DNA of 64,000 nucleotides from Lentibacillus sp. Marseille-P4043 (GCF_900258515.1 NZ_LT984884.1:1796549-1860548), one strand, 5' to 3'. Shown: positions 36,693-46,496, numbered from the stretch's first letter. The notes: generated from the letters alone by a model not told the origin. Translations and numbers: made by a program.

Positions 36693-36844
36693 CAACCATG
36701 AAATAGGCAATAGTTATTTAGGAAAGGGTTTTGTGGAAAAGGATAACTTTTATTTTGTTTTTTGTCTTAACATTCTTTCCTTTACAAAAATAGGTGATAT
36801 CGCTATCATGAAAATCAATGAATAAGGGCAGGAGAGTGATTAGG

Positions 36845-38014
36845 GTGCGAACATTTGAACAATCAGCAATGCTGAAGCGATTGCCTGAGCAGTTTTTCGC
36901 AAAGCTTGTGAAAAAGGCACAGGAATTGATAGATCAGGGGTGCGATATCATTAATTTAGGGCAGGGAAACCCGGATTTGCCAACGCCTGATTTGATTGTG
37001 ACATCTTTACAGGAAGCGGCAACAGATCCCATCAACCATAAATATTCGCCTTTTCAAGGATTTGCTTATTTAAAGGAAGCAGTGGCAACTTTTTATAAAA
37101 GAGAATATGACGTTACGATTGATCCGGAACATGAGGTAGCCATTCTTTTTGGGGCAAAGACAGGACTTGTGGAATTAAGTCAATGTTTATTGAATCCAGG
37201 TGATTTGGCATTGTTGCCAGATCCGGGATATCCAGACTATATGTCAGGGATTGCGATGGCTGATGCGGAAACTACATTCATGCCTTTAATCAAGGATAAT
37301 GGTTTTTTGCCTAACTATAGCGAGCTTTCAATAGATGCATTGGAGCAGGCAAAATTAATGTTCCTAAATTATCCAAACAACCCAACAGCAGCGACAGCAA
37401 CAAAAGATTTCTTTGATGATACGGTAGAACTGGCGGAAAAAAATAATATATGTGTAGTGCATGATTTTGCGTATGGTGCACTTGGATATGACAAGAAACC
37501 ACAAAGCTTTTTGCAATCTGCAGGTGCTAAGGATGTTGGTGTTGAAATTTATACGCTATCCAAAACATACAATATGGCTGGATGGCGAGTCGCATTTGCT
37601 GTAGGAAATCCATCCGTAGTGAGAAGTATTAATCTCATTCAGGATCATCTTTATGTTAGTTTGTTTGGTGCGGTTCAACAAGCGGCTGCAGATGCCCTAA
37701 CAGGCGATCAGACGCCAGTGCGCGAATTGCTGGATACATATGAAAGACGCCGTAATCGCTTTATTGCAGCATTACACCAAATTGGTTGGAAGGTAGATGC
37801 GCCAAAGGGTACTTTTTTCGCCTGGCTGCCAGTTCCGACGGGTTATTCTTCAACGGAATTTGCTAATTTACTCCTAGAAAAAGCGCATGTTGTTGTAGCA
37901 CCTGGAAATGGATTTGGGGAAAAAGGAGAAGGATATGTACGCGTTGGCTTATTGGATTCAGAAGATCGATTGGAGGAAGCGGCTGAGCGGATTGGTGAGC
38001 TGAAATTGTTTTAA
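36845..38014 (+). CDS. mtnE: Methionine-salvage aminotransferase
   Basis: A class I PLP aminotransferase, 389 residues, closely resembling B. subtilis MtnE (YkrV), which converts 2-oxo-4-methylthiobutyrate to methionine using glutamine-family donors. Seen are INLGQGNPDLPTP near 34, YLKEAVATFYKREYD, PDPGYPDY, LNYPNNPTAA near 170, the PLP lysine in TLSKTYNMAGWR near 232, and VRVGLL near the end. ATG 36818 has no ribosome binding site, whereas GTG 36845 follows AGGAG by 10 bases and gives the expected N-terminus. No S-box riboswitch is visible upstream, and the other methionine-salvage genes are absent. Confidence 0.87.
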   Translation: MRTFEQSAMLKRLPEQFFAKLVKKAQELIDQGCDIINLGQGNPDLPTPDLIVTSLQEAATDPINHKYSPFQGFAYLKEAVATFYKREYDVTIDPEHEVAILFGAKTGLVELSQCLLNPGDLALLPDPGYPDYMSGIAMADAETTFMPLIKDNGFLPNYSELSIDALEQAKLMFLNYPNNPTAATATKDFFDDTVELAEKNNICVVHDFAYGALGYDKKPQSFLQSAGAKDVGVEIYTLSKTYNMAGWRVAFAVGNPSVVRSINLIQDHLYVSLFGAVQQAAADALTGDQTPVRELLDTYERRRNRFIAALHQIGWKVDAPKGTFFAWLPVPTGYSSTEFANLLLEKAHVVVAPGNGFGEKGEGYVRVGLLDSEDRLEEAAERIGELKLF

Positions 38015-38040
38015 GCAGATTCTATTAGAGGCCCGGTGCA

Positions 38041-38078
38041 AAAAAGCAATCGACTAATTTAAGGTCGATTGCTTTTTT
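38041..38078 (+). terminator. Terminator of mtnE
   Basis: AAAAGCAATCGAC pairs with GTCGATTGCTTTT, followed by TT. The A-run makes it usable from both directions, between convergent genes. Confidence 0.88.
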
Positions 38079-38110
38079 AGGTTAATATTAGATTATAACA
38101 GGAGCATTTC

Positions 38111-39118
38111 CTACTCCACATCATCTGACAACACATTCGATAATTTACGGAAAATGGTTGAAACGGTACCAGGCGACGCGCCGTACTCTTCTGCTAGCTG
38201 CCCCTGTGTAATGTTTGTGCTAGCTAGGAGTGTTTTTTGCACTAAGTATTCTAAAGCGGCTGCATAGGATTCAACCTTTTTAAGGGACGGGTTTTCGGCT
38301 TTACAGTATTGATTCCAAAGTGCAACCCCTTTTAAAATAATCTCATCGTTAATATCCTTGTCAACCATGTGTTTGGCAAATAATTGGGCTGTCTCTTCAT
38401 GTAATGGATTGTCCCATTCATTTGCATCAACACCAAGCAGAAGTGCATCAGCTAAGAAATTAGGGAAATTCCTATTTAGTCCGCCAGTTTCGTTCGTGTA
38501 TTGCTGCAATAGATTTCGCAAAACTTCTTTATCATGACGGTATAACTTGATTAGCGTATAAAAGAAGTTATGCTGGTTAGCAAACGGTACAAGCGTCCCA
38601 ATAATTAGACTTCCTTCTAGATAATCATCTCCATCATGGAAAGGAATTTGGAAGGAATCCTCTGTCAAAATATCGCGAACCGTCACAGCGTGTTTTTGTT
38701 GTTGATCAACGGTGATGACTTCATAAACAGATGGGACAGAATTCCCCCATTTGGCAAATGCATTGCTTGTCTGCTGATTTAACGTTGCTCTCCTATGGTG
38801 ATAAAAAACGTCAAATATTGTTTGGTTGTTTGCCAAGCAAGGCACATTTAACAGGATCCACATGGTTAGGCCGGTCGTATATACGTCTGCCGTTTCCACA
38901 TTATCTTGTAAAAATGGGTTGTCATGCTTTTTGATTTGTTCGTTTATTTTATTTTGATTGTTGTTGATAGCAAAAGAAATTACCTCTTGATGTAAACGAT
39001 CAAGTGAATCGTTTATCAATTTGGGGTTGACCCAGGCTGCATTGGAAGCACCATGGCACTTTTTATACTTTTTACCACTTCCACATGGACACGGATCATT
39101 TCTTCTAATTTTGCTCAT
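38111..39118 (-). CDS. SEC-C zinc-binding protein with C-terminal helix-turn-helix
   Basis: A 335-residue protein. The N-terminus carries a SEC-C zinc motif, [17 protein letters not shown] at residues 7-23 (C-x-C-x8-C-H). The C-terminus ends in [19 protein letters not shown], a helix-turn-helix-like segment. The middle is alpha-helical and unrecognised. ATG 39118 gives the zinc motif at the N-terminus; the frame extends upstream but without a ribosome binding site. A nucleic-acid- or ribosome-related role is a guess. Confidence 0.75.
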   Translation of the reverse strand: MSKIRRNDPCPCGSGKKYKKCHGASNAAWVNPKLINDSLDRLHQEVISFAINNNQNKINEQIKKHDNPFLQDNVETADVYTTGLTMWILLNVPCLANNQTIFDVFYHHRRATLNQQTSNAFAKWGNSVPSVYEVITVDQQQKHAVTVRDILTEDSFQIPFHDGDDYLEGSLIIGTLVPFANQHNFFYTLIKLYRHDKEVLRNLLQQYTNETGGLNRNFPNFLADALLLGVDANEWDNPLHEETAQLFAKHMVDKDINDEIILKGVALWNQYCKAENPSLKKVESYAAALEYLVQKTLLASTNITQGQLAEEYGASPGTVSTIFRKLSNVLSDDVE

Positions 39119-39398
39119 TATTAAGGCACCCCACGTTTTGTTTAATTGCCTTCTAATTATGAAGGAAAATCTTGTTTTATTCAAGTCGAGAGGGTTAAAT
39201 GCTGACTAATCACTATTTTTTTAATTACTACTATACCGAAAAGGCAACATTTTGGCAAAAAAAGCGTGTATATCAACCGTAAAAACTTCTTCTACAATAT
39301 GAAGCAAAAAAATGTAGAATGGATTTAATCATAATAATTAAATTATTTAGTTAATTTATACTTGTAAGATAATGGTCAGTATATTATTATAATTACAA

Positions 39399-39412
39399 AC
39401 GAAAGCGCTTTA
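39399..39412 (+). promoter_or_regulatory. cre-like palindrome upstream of the acyl-CoA ligase
   Basis: GAAAGCGCTTT is a perfect CG-centred palindrome within ACGAAAGCGCTTTA, about 73 bases before the start codon. It departs from the strict cre consensus at about three positions. Otherwise the 366-base gap shows nothing I can assign. Confidence 0.35.
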
Positions 39413-39484
39413 GCTGAAATTGAAGTCAGATTGATCGGAAGGAAAATGAATCAAGCGAAAATCACTTAGAAGGAGTTGTCTACT

Positions 39485-41074
39485 ATGTTTTCCGCATTAA
39501 CCCCGCTAGATTGGAAACGAAGGGCAGTGAAATATTATCCCGAAAAAATAGCTGTTATTGATGGCGAAAAGGAGTTTTCGTATAAGGAATTTGGAGAACG
39601 ATCTGACAAGCTTTCCATTGCTTTACACGATTCAGGTATCCAAAAAGGTGAACATGTTGCAGTAATGCTGCCGAATACGCATTATATGCTGGAATGCTTT
39701 TATGGGATATGTCAGCTTGGTGCTGCAATGGTTCCGCTCAATTACCGATTAAATGCAAAGGACCTAGCATATATCATCAACCATAGTGATGCAAAAATGT
39801 TAATTGTTGATGAAGAATTTAGTGGTCCAATTGAGGAAATTGTCGATGAACTTTCACTAGAACAGATTATTATCGTTTCTGTAGAAGGACAAGAAACGTC
39901 ATTAAAAGGTGTGGACTATGAGGCATTTCTTCAACATGCTCCAGACATTGCACTTCCACAAGTTGATATAGATGAAAATCAACTTCTTACATTGAATTAT
40001 ACGAGTGGAACAACATCAAAGCCAAAAGGTGTGATGTTGAATCATCGTAGTAACTACCTGAACGCAGCGAATTTTATGTATCATCTTGGTGTAAGTCATG
40101 ACGATGTTTACCTTCATACATTACCGATGTTCCATGCAAATGGCTGGGGTGGCGTTTGGGCTATAACAGCAGCTGGTGGTACTCATGTCTGTTTACGAAA
40201 GGTTGATCCGCCACATATTCTTGATTTGTTTGAACGAAAACATATTTCTTTGTTATGTGGAGCACCAACTGTCATTAATATGCTGATCAATGATCCAAAA
40301 GCAAAAGAAACGGACATTAAAACACATCCGCGCATGGCAACCGCCGGAGCACCACCAGCGGCAGCGCTTATCCATAAGGCTCAAGATATTTTAGGGCTAA
40401 ACATGATCCATGTGTATGGTTTGACGGAAACTTCACCGTTTATTCTCTATTGTGAATGGAAAAAGGAATTTAATGAAAAAACATTGGACGACCAAGCAGC
40501 AATTAAGGCAAGACAAGGAATTGAATTGGCTTTTAACGGTGAAACAAAGGTTATTCGTCCAGATGGAGAAGAGGTTGCATGGGATGGAGAAGAATTGGGA
40601 GAAATTATTACCCGTGGCAACGTTGTAATGGACGGTTATTACAAAGATCCAGAAAAGACTGCTGCAGCAATTAAGAATGGATGATTCCATACTGGGGATT
40701 TAGCGGTTACCTATTCAAATGGGTACGTTGAAATCCGCGATCGCGCCAAGGATTTGATTATTTCAGGTGGCGAAAATATTTCCTCAACCGAAGTGGAAGG
40801 TGTACTCTACAAGCATCCAGATGTTATGGAAGTAGCTGTTATATCCATTCCCGATAAAAAATGGGGAGAAGTACCAAAGGCGATAATTGTATTGTACCCG
40901 GAGGCAACAGTAACAGAGGAGGCTATCATTGAGCATTGTCGGTCTAACATGGCGCACTTTAAAGCCCCCAAAGCAATTGAATTCGTAGAGTCTTTACCAA
41001 AAACAGCTACAGGAAAACTACAAAAGTTCCGGTTAAGAGAATTACATTGGGAAGGACCAAAGAAAGTGAATTAG
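39485..41074 (+). pseudogene. Long/medium-chain acyl-CoA ligase gene interrupted by one in-frame TGA
   Basis: AMP-forming CoA ligases activate fatty acids. The frame from ATG 39485 (9 bases after AGAAGGAG) to 41074 encodes about 529 residues with a single TGA at 40682-40684. The stop falls in KNG-stop-FHTGDLA, where the family almost always has W, so TGG became TGA. Before it: the AMP loop YTSGTTSKPKGVMLNHR near 175 and VYGLTETSP near 310. After it: RAKDLIISGGENISSTEVE and the catalytic Lys of PKTATGKLQK. No other damage is visible, suggesting a recent mutation or a sequencing error. Without readthrough, the product lacks the C-terminal domain needed for thioester formation. Confidence 0.85.
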
Positions 41075-41095
41075 AAAATGTAATATGTAATAATA

Positions 41096-41130
41096 ACAAG
41101 CACCCTTCCATTTTGAGGGTGCTTGGTTTG
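41096..41130 (+). terminator. Terminator after the acyl-CoA ligase gene
   Basis: CAAGCACCCT pairs with AGGGTGCTTG, followed by GTTTGTGTTGTTTT. Its presence 20 bases after the stop supports a once-functional gene. Confidence 0.8.
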
Positions 41131-41242
41131 TGTTGTTTTATCTTGATCACATGCAACATGATTCTACAAAATATTACCCGGGAAATAATCGGTCAGTCTC
41201 GGTTTCCTCATAAGATCAAGGGTGGAATCGGTGGAGAGCGGA

Positions 41243-41476
41243 AACATCGACCGGAAAGACGAGAACATCGGCGCGAGAGGAGAAACATCAACCCGAGAGT
41301 GAGAACATCGACCCGAGCGGAGAAACATCGGCCCGAGCGGAGAAACATCAACCCGAGCGCGAAAACATCGGCCCGAGAGTGAGAACATCGGCCCGAGCGG
41401 AGAAACATCGGCCCGAGCGGAGAAACATCGGCCCGAACGCGAAAACATCGGCCCGAGAGTGAGAACATCAACCCGA
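41243..41476. repeat. Tandem array B: 12 units of 20 bp
   Basis: Units such as ATCGGCCCGAGCGGAGAAAC and ATCGGCCCGAGAGTGAGAAC repeat every 20 bp (the first step is 21). It is intergenic, between convergent genes. It shares ATCGGC-CGAG and GAAAC with array A. A 111-codon plus-strand frame and two minus-strand frames cross it and are not credible genes. Confidence 0.93.
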
Positions 41477-41494
41477 AACGCAAAGACACCTATA

Positions 41495-41537
41495 CAAAAA
41501 CTGGGCCATTATCCGTAAGCAGATAATGGCCCAGTTG
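41495..41537 (-). terminator. Terminator of cstA
   Basis: AACTGGGCCATTATC pairs perfectly with GATAATGGCCCAGTT around an 8-base loop. On the minus strand it is followed by TTTG, five bases after the cstA stop. Confidence 0.88.
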
Positions 41538-41542
41538 TATTG

Positions 41543-42994
41543 TTATGCGGTTCTTCCCCAATTCGAAACATCTTCCTCGAGTTCAATCGTTTTGGTTCGT
41601 GTATTTTTAGCAGCGTAGAAGAAAATGCCAATTAAAATGATAGATATAATTGCTGCGCCTATATAAGAAGTTTTTAATGACAATCCAAAACCAATGCTTG
41701 CATTTAAAATATAAGTTGTTGTTGCCATTAACATGAATGCCCCTGGAATCAATGACACCCAGTAGTTTTTCTTGGAAATATAGAGATACATGGATCCTAC
41801 AAACAGTGCAATTACTGCTGTTGATTGGTTTGCCCAGGAAAAATACCGCCATAATAATGTAAAGTCAATCTGTGTTAATGCAATCGAAATAATGAACAAT
41901 GGAAGCGCAATCCATAGACGATTGAATATTTTGGTTTGCGGAAAGTGAAAGTAATCTGCAATTATCATTCGAGCGCTACGGAATGATGTATCACCAGATG
42001 TGATTGGCAATATAATTACACCGAGAATCGCGATTGTCCCACCGATTGATCCAAGCATTAATTTTGATGCTTCGCTAACAACTGCTGCTGGTCCGCCACT
42101 TGCAAGAATTTCATTTAGTCCATTTGGTCCGTGGAATAAACTCATGCCAGCCGCTGCCCAAATCATGGCGATAATCCCTTCAGCAATCATCATGCCGTAG
42201 AAGATCTTCCGGCCATGTTTTTCATTTTGGGTCGTACGTGAAATCATTGGTGTTTGTGTTGCGTGAAATCCGGATAAAGCCCCACAAGAAATCGTTAGAA
42301 ACAATAATGGAAAAATAGGTGCGTTATCCGGATGCATATTGGTTAATGACAATTCAGGAATTGGCGCCCCAGTAACGATCATGCCTACACCAACACCAAT
42401 AGCACTAATGATTAATAATGCGCCAAAAATAGGATAAAAGCGACCGATGATTTTGTCGATCGGCAGTAATGTTGCGAGCAAATAATAGATAAAAATTGCC
42501 CCGATCAGGTATCCCATTCCGACCCAGCCATTCATTAAGTTATGCAAGAGTTCAGCTGGTGCAGTAACAAAAACAGTTCCAACCAATAATAATAGTAAGA
42601 TTGTGAATGCGTTTACAACATGTTTCATAAATTTGCCTAAAAATTTCCCCGCAAGTTCTGGTAAGTGAGCCCCACGGTTCCGAATAGAAATCATACCTGT
42701 TAAATAATCATGAACCGCACCAGCAAAAATACATCCAACCACAATCCAAATAAATGCGACAGGGCCATAAAGCGCTCCCATAATTGGTCCGAAAATTGGT
42801 CCAACCCCAGCAATGTTCAGTAATTGGATCAGCGAGTTTTTCGGTGTATTCATTGGCAAATAGTCAACACCATCTTGACTCGTGTATGCAGGTGTTTTTC
42901 TTTCTTCCTTAACACCAAATAACTTTTCGATAAACTTTCCATATGTGAAATAACCAACGATTAATAATGCAATTCCAAATAAAAATGTATACAT
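41543..42994 (-). CDS. cstA: CstA/BtsT-family peptide or pyruvate transporter
   Basis: An integral membrane protein of 483 residues with about 12-14 helices. Conserved CstA text: IAGVGPIFGPIMGALYGP near 62, HDYLTGMISIRNRGAHLPEL near 95, SGFHATQTPMISRTTQNEKHGR near 240 and GDTSFRSAR near 330. E. coli BtsT is a pyruvate transporter of this family and CstA was first described for peptides under carbon starvation. Here the gene follows a LytS/LytR pair, the arrangement used for pyruvate sensing, and carries a consensus cre box just upstream, so carbon catabolite repression is likely. Confidence 0.9.
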   Translation of the reverse strand: MYTFLFGIALLIVGYFTYGKFIEKLFGVKEERKTPAYTSQDGVDYLPMNTPKNSLIQLLNIAGVGPIFGPIMGALYGPVAFIWIVVGCIFAGAVHDYLTGMISIRNRGAHLPELAGKFLGKFMKHVVNAFTILLLLLVGTVFVTAPAELLHNLMNGWVGMGYLIGAIFIYYLLATLLPIDKIIGRFYPIFGALLIISAIGVGVGMIVTGAPIPELSLTNMHPDNAPIFPLLFLTISCGALSGFHATQTPMISRTTQNEKHGRKIFYGMMIAEGIIAMIWAAAGMSLFHGPNGLNEILASGGPAAVVSEASKLMLGSIGGTIAILGVIILPITSGDTSFRSARMIIADYFHFPQTKIFNRLWIALPLFIISIALTQIDFTLLWRYFSWANQSTAVIALFVGSMYLYISKKNYWVSLIPGAFMLMATTTYILNASIGFGLSLKTSYIGAAIISIILIGIFFYAAKNTRTKTIELEEDVSNWGRTA

Positions 42995-43018
42995 AAAATT
43001 TCCTCCTAAGCTATATAA

Positions 43019-43032
43019 TGAATCCGCTTACA
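43019..43032 (-). promoter_or_regulatory. CcpA cre box upstream of cstA
   Basis: On the minus strand the site reads TGTAAGCGGATTCA, matching all fixed positions of TGNAARCGNWWWCA, 25 bases before the cstA start. It should repress cstA when preferred sugars are present. Confidence 0.7.
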
Positions 43033-43195
43033 TAGAGTTTAAGGGAAAACGTCATAAAAATGTCATTTTTGCCGTAACATGTCGATAATTTCGACTTACA
43101 TGTATGTTATGGGTCTTAACGTGCATGGCGAATGTGGCAAAATGCTGGAATGATGATGGTCTTTGATTTTGATTAGGTAGCTGTTAACGGCCTGC

Positions 43196-43230
43196 ATTCA
43201 AAAGGGGAAGGGAGAAAATCCCCATTGAAT
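43196..43230 (-). terminator. Possible terminator after the lytR-like gene
   Basis: ATTCAAAAGGGGA can pair with TCCCCATTGAAT (one bulge) 7 bases after the stop. The T-tract is poor, so readthrough into cstA is possible. Confidence 0.4.
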
Positions 43231-43236
43231 AAGTTC

Positions 43237-43965
43237 TTACAACTCTAACTTTCGCCGCAATTCTTTTACATAGTTTCTACTGACAGCTAATTTTTCCTCT
43301 CTGTCTTCCAATTCAAGATGAAATGCACCATTAAACCAAGGAATTAACCGACTTACATAATTTAGATTGACGAGGTAGCTTTTATGGATACGAAAAAAGT
43401 TGTAAGGTGTTAACCGACTTTCTAATTCTTTCAACGTTATTTTAACTTGGAATTCTTCTTTTTTTGTAATGATTTTCGAGAACTTTTCTTCACGATAAAT
43501 ATATAGAATTTCTTTTGGAAAAAGGTAATCAATCTCGCCCTCTGTTTCGATGGCTAGCTTCCCAAATATTGAATTGTCTACGGGAAAAGAAGGGAGAAAC
43601 TTTACTTTTATCCGATCAATCGCTTGTTCAAGTTGTGCTTCATCATATGGCTTTAGTAGATAATCTACGGCTTCTAAACGAAATGCCTCTGCAGCAAATT
43701 GCGGATAGGCCGTAGCAAAAATAATGTAAGGAACTTTTTTTAGCTCTCGTAAGGACTTTGCAACTTCCATTCCAGATATTTTTGGCATTTCCACATCCAA
43801 AAAAACAACATCTGGTTGGAGTTTCAGAGATTTTATGATAGCTTCAGAGCCAGAATCAGCTTCACCAATTATGTTAATAAAAGAAAATTGCTCGAGTAAA
43901 TGTTTTAATTCTTGCCGTGCATATCGTTCATCATCCACGATTAATGTATCAATAACTTGTGTCAC
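43237..43965 (-). CDS. LytTR-family response regulator
   Basis: A cytoplasmic two-component regulator, 242 residues. The receiver domain has the acidic pair DD at 11-12, phospho-acceptor D57 in FLDVEMP, and the Lys of YLLKPYD near 104. Residues about 140-240 are a LytTR DNA-binding domain, with FFRIHKSYLVNLNYV as its hallmark. It overlaps the sensor kinase by 4 bases. Its neighbour cstA, 240 bases downstream on the same strand, is its likely target, as BtsR controls btsT and LytT controls pftAB. Confidence 0.9.
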   Translation of the reverse strand: MTQVIDTLIVDDERYARQELKHLLEQFSFINIIGEADSGSEAIIKSLKLQPDVVFLDVEMPKISGMEVAKSLRELKKVPYIIFATAYPQFAAEAFRLEAVDYLLKPYDEAQLEQAIDRIKVKFLPSFPVDNSIFGKLAIETEGEIDYLFPKEILYIYREEKFSKIITKKEEFQVKITLKELESRLTPYNFFRIHKSYLVNLNYVSRLIPWFNGAFHLELEDREEKLAVSRNYVKELRRKLEL

Positions 43966-45701
43966 GTTCGCGCCTCCGTTTTGGGTATTTGAAAGGAAAT
44001 TGTTGTTCCTTGTTTAGGCTCACTATTGATTGAAATACCTGCTTTTTCACCGAAAGTCATGATAAGCCGGCGATTCACATTATATAGTCCCATTCCTGTT
44101 CCGAGCTTTGATGGTTGTTGCGGTGTTTCCAATTTTGTAATTTGATCTGGTTGCATGCCCTTTCCGTTATCTTCTACCTCAATTTTAATTGATTGAATAC
44201 AATCGTATACGGCAATCTTTATGCGTGCATGATGTTCCATATCCTTGATACCATGTTTAACAGCATTTTCGACGATTGGCTGTAACGTTAGTGGTGGTAA
44301 AGTCTCGCTCAAAGTTGAATCATTTATTTCATAGCTGATTTGTAGTTTATCAACAAACCTGGCTTCTTCAATTTCCAAATATGCCTTTACATGTGCAAGC
44401 TCTTGTTCTAGTGATACCATGCTCACCGTTGTCCCCGTCACATTATTCCGTAAAAATTTTGAAAGTGACATTAACAGTTTCCGCGCTTTTTGTGGATCAA
44501 TCCGGATAAGGGAGACAATCACATTTAACGAATTGAACAAAAAGTGTGGGCTTATTTGAGCCTGTAATGCTTTGATTTCTGAGTTCTTTGCCAGTTGAAG
44601 AGCATGATCAGCTTCAGCTATTTCTAATTGATTACTTAATAAGGAGCTTAATCCAGACATAAGTTCGACACTAGCATTCGTCATCTCCTTTTTTGATTTA
44701 AAATATAGCTTAAGTGTGCCGATTGTTTCCCCCCGCTGTTTTAGTGGCGCAATAATTGCTGCCCCAAGTGGACAATATTCATTCATACAATGGATGGCAT
44801 CATCATTTGCAACAACTAGTTCACCACGTTGAATAACATCCTTCGTTATCTGCGTTTGTAGCGGGCTATTTGCCATATGATGATCACTGGCCATTCCGAC
44901 ATGAGCTAATATGGTTGTTTTATCGGTCATCGCTACTGCACTAGGTTTAATCTCCTGATACAAGATGTTACATACAGCAAGTGCTGATTGATTATTCATC
45001 CCTTTCCTGAGATAGCCGAGCGTTTGTTCAGTAATTCGCAATGTCTTTTGAGCTTGAAGTGCACTTGTTTTTTCCTCTTCATTGACTACATTTTGAATGA
45101 TTAACAGAAAGATAGCGGAACCAATTCCATTCGCAATGATCATAGGAATACCGATCATATCCACAAGTGCCAGTGCTTTGTCAAATGGCTTAGCCAGTAC
45201 AAGAATGACAACCATTTGAATTGTTTCAGCAAGCGCTCCAATTCCAAAAGCAACTGGAAGTTTTACATGTTTCCCTTTTTTACGAAAAGCGCCTGCAATA
45301 AAACCGGCAATGACTGTCGCTAACCCACAGGCAACACCAGTGAATCCGCCAAGTGTTAGTCGATGAATTCCGGCAATTAAACCTGCGCCAATTCCCACTT
45401 TGTAGCCACCTAAAAGGCCAGCCAAAACAATCCCAATCACCCGTGAATTGGCAATAGCCTCGTCTGACGTTAAATCAATGGCAAAACGATTGAAATGGAG
45501 TGTTTCCGTGTTTAGGGTAACACCGAAATAAGTTCCAATGATGCCGAAAAGGCCAAAAAATATAATGGCGATATATTCTTGCTTTCGGGTAAGTTTGTCC
45601 CGGTGAATCATATCCTGAAAAAAGCGAAGACGAGTTAGGATGAATGCTGCGGTAACAATTATCCCCAGTCTCTCCAGCATAGTGAAAAGTAATTCCGTCA
45701 T
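43962..45701 (-). CDS. LytS-family sensor histidine kinase
   Basis: A membrane sensor, 579 residues. The first 200 residues are the 5TM-5TMR_LYT region, with IGTYFGVTLNTETLHFN and the GIGAGLIAGIHRLTLGGFTGVACG block. Residues about 220-360 are a GAF-like domain. The phospho-accepting His is in QISPHFLFNSLN near 388, and the ATPase has PLTLQPIVENAVKHGI and DNGKGM, GTGMGLYNV. LytS/BtsS-type kinases sense pyruvate in B. subtilis and E. coli. It is paired with the LytTR regulator by a 4-base overlap. Confidence 0.92.
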   Translation of the reverse strand: MTELLFTMLERLGIIVTAAFILTRLRFFQDMIHRDKLTRKQEYIAIIFFGLFGIIGTYFGVTLNTETLHFNRFAIDLTSDEAIANSRVIGIVLAGLLGGYKVGIGAGLIAGIHRLTLGGFTGVACGLATVIAGFIAGAFRKKGKHVKLPVAFGIGALAETIQMVVILVLAKPFDKALALVDMIGIPMIIANGIGSAIFLLIIQNVVNEEEKTSALQAQKTLRITEQTLGYLRKGMNNQSALAVCNILYQEIKPSAVAMTDKTTILAHVGMASDHHMANSPLQTQITKDVIQRGELVVANDDAIHCMNEYCPLGAAIIAPLKQRGETIGTLKLYFKSKKEMTNASVELMSGLSSLLSNQLEIAEADHALQLAKNSEIKALQAQISPHFLFNSLNVIVSLIRIDPQKARKLLMSLSKFLRNNVTGTTVSMVSLEQELAHVKAYLEIEEARFVDKLQISYEINDSTLSETLPPLTLQPIVENAVKHGIKDMEHHARIKIAVYDCIQSIKIEVEDNGKGMQPDQITKLETPQQPSKLGTGMGLYNVNRRLIMTFGEKAGISINSEPKQGTTISFQIPKTEART

Positions 45702-46040
45702 AGCTGCAGACCCTTTCTTACAAAATTTTATTTACATATATCGTATTTTAATTGAGCTGGATAATCAATAATAATGGGGGAAGGGGAAAGAGCAAGCGGA
45801 AATCAATATGGAGACTGAAAATACGAATCACACAAAAAATAACTTCAGTAACATGTTTATCATACCAGTTACTGAGGATATTCCATTTCTACAGGTCAAA
45901 CTTACGACGATCATCTTGATTTATTTTTCACCACCGTCAAATGCTAGCACGCGTCCCTAAATGCCGCGGCGCAATCCTTCTAGTTGATCAAAAATAAAAC
46001 ACGCATCCTTATGTCAAAAGGACCCGTGTTTTAAAAGTGA
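45702..46040. other. 339-base intergenic gap between sensor kinase and SRPBCC gene
   Basis: Apart from the SRPBCC terminator at 45990-46032, I see no repeat, RNA or gene. The promoter of the lytSR pair must lie here, but no convincing box pair was found. Confidence 0.4.
45990..46032 (-). terminator. Terminator of the SRPBCC gene
   Basis: AAAACACG-ATCCTT pairs with AAGGA-CCGTGTTTT (one or two mismatches); on the minus strand it is followed by ATTTTTGATC. Confidence 0.75.
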
Positions 46041-46496
46041 TTAAACCGTAACAGCACCTTGCCTGATTACGTTAGTAGCTATTGCTTCAGTCAACTCTCT
46101 TGTCGTTTTGGGAACCAGTGATTTTAAGACAGAATTGATTACTGGACCTTTCATGCCTTTTGCGGTAACACCAAGATAGCTCGTTACTTCGGTTTTGTTT
46201 CCAGCTAATGTTTTTGCCACAAAATAGCCATTTCCTTTTACATTTTCATTTAGTCCGGTCAAATTAAAGGTAACCCTTGTTGGCTCTTGCCATTTGGTAA
46301 TGTCAATTTGCAGATGGACTGTCTTTTGAATAATCCCAATTTCCCCTTTGAATTTCCATGTTGATTTTCTCTCGTGTAATATCTCGTGTTCCATATATCC
46401 TGGTACTAAAGGTGCCCATTTATTCATATCACTAACGAAAGACCAGACATGTTCAATGGGAATATCTAATTCTAATTGATGTTCTCCGCTCGGCAT
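46041..46496 (-). CDS. SRPBCC / CoxG-like protein
   Basis: A 151-residue single-domain START-like protein. The N-terminus (FDIP-like ELDIPIEHVWSFVSDMNKWAPLVPGY) and the strand pattern ending in a long helix with SLVPKTTRELTEAIA resemble the CoxG/carbon monoxide dehydrogenase subunit G family. No CO dehydrogenase genes are near, so it is likely a lipid- or ligand-binding protein of unknown role. It has a good GGAGG site. It is a single-gene unit. Confidence 0.75.
   Translation of the reverse strand: MPSGEHQLELDIPIEHVWSFVSDMNKWAPLVPGYMEHEILHERKSTWKFKGEIGIIQKTVHLQIDITKWQEPTRVTFNLTGLNENVKGNGYFVAKTLAGNKTEVTSYLGVTAKGMKGPVINSVLKSLVPKTTRELTEAIATNVIRQGAVTV

Noticed and set aside
36209..36699. Two frames of about 90 codons inside palindromic element copy 2
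   Set aside because: They are products of the GC-rich repeat and have no family resemblance or ribosome binding site.
36693..36844. S-box (SAM) riboswitch before mtnE
   Set aside because: None of the conserved S-box blocks could be found; only AT-rich sequence is present.
40682..40684. TGA as a selenocysteine or recoded Trp codon
   Set aside because: The family has Trp, not Cys, at this site; no downstream selenocysteine hairpin was seen, and TGA is used as an ordinary stop in neighbouring genes.
40754..41074. Separate 106-codon gene downstream of the acyl-CoA ligase
   Set aside because: It is the same frame as the ligase after a single stop codon and carries the ligase C-terminal motifs.
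41047..41382. 111-codon plus-strand frame after the acyl-CoA ligase
   Set aside because: It begins in the ligase end and passes through its terminator into array B.
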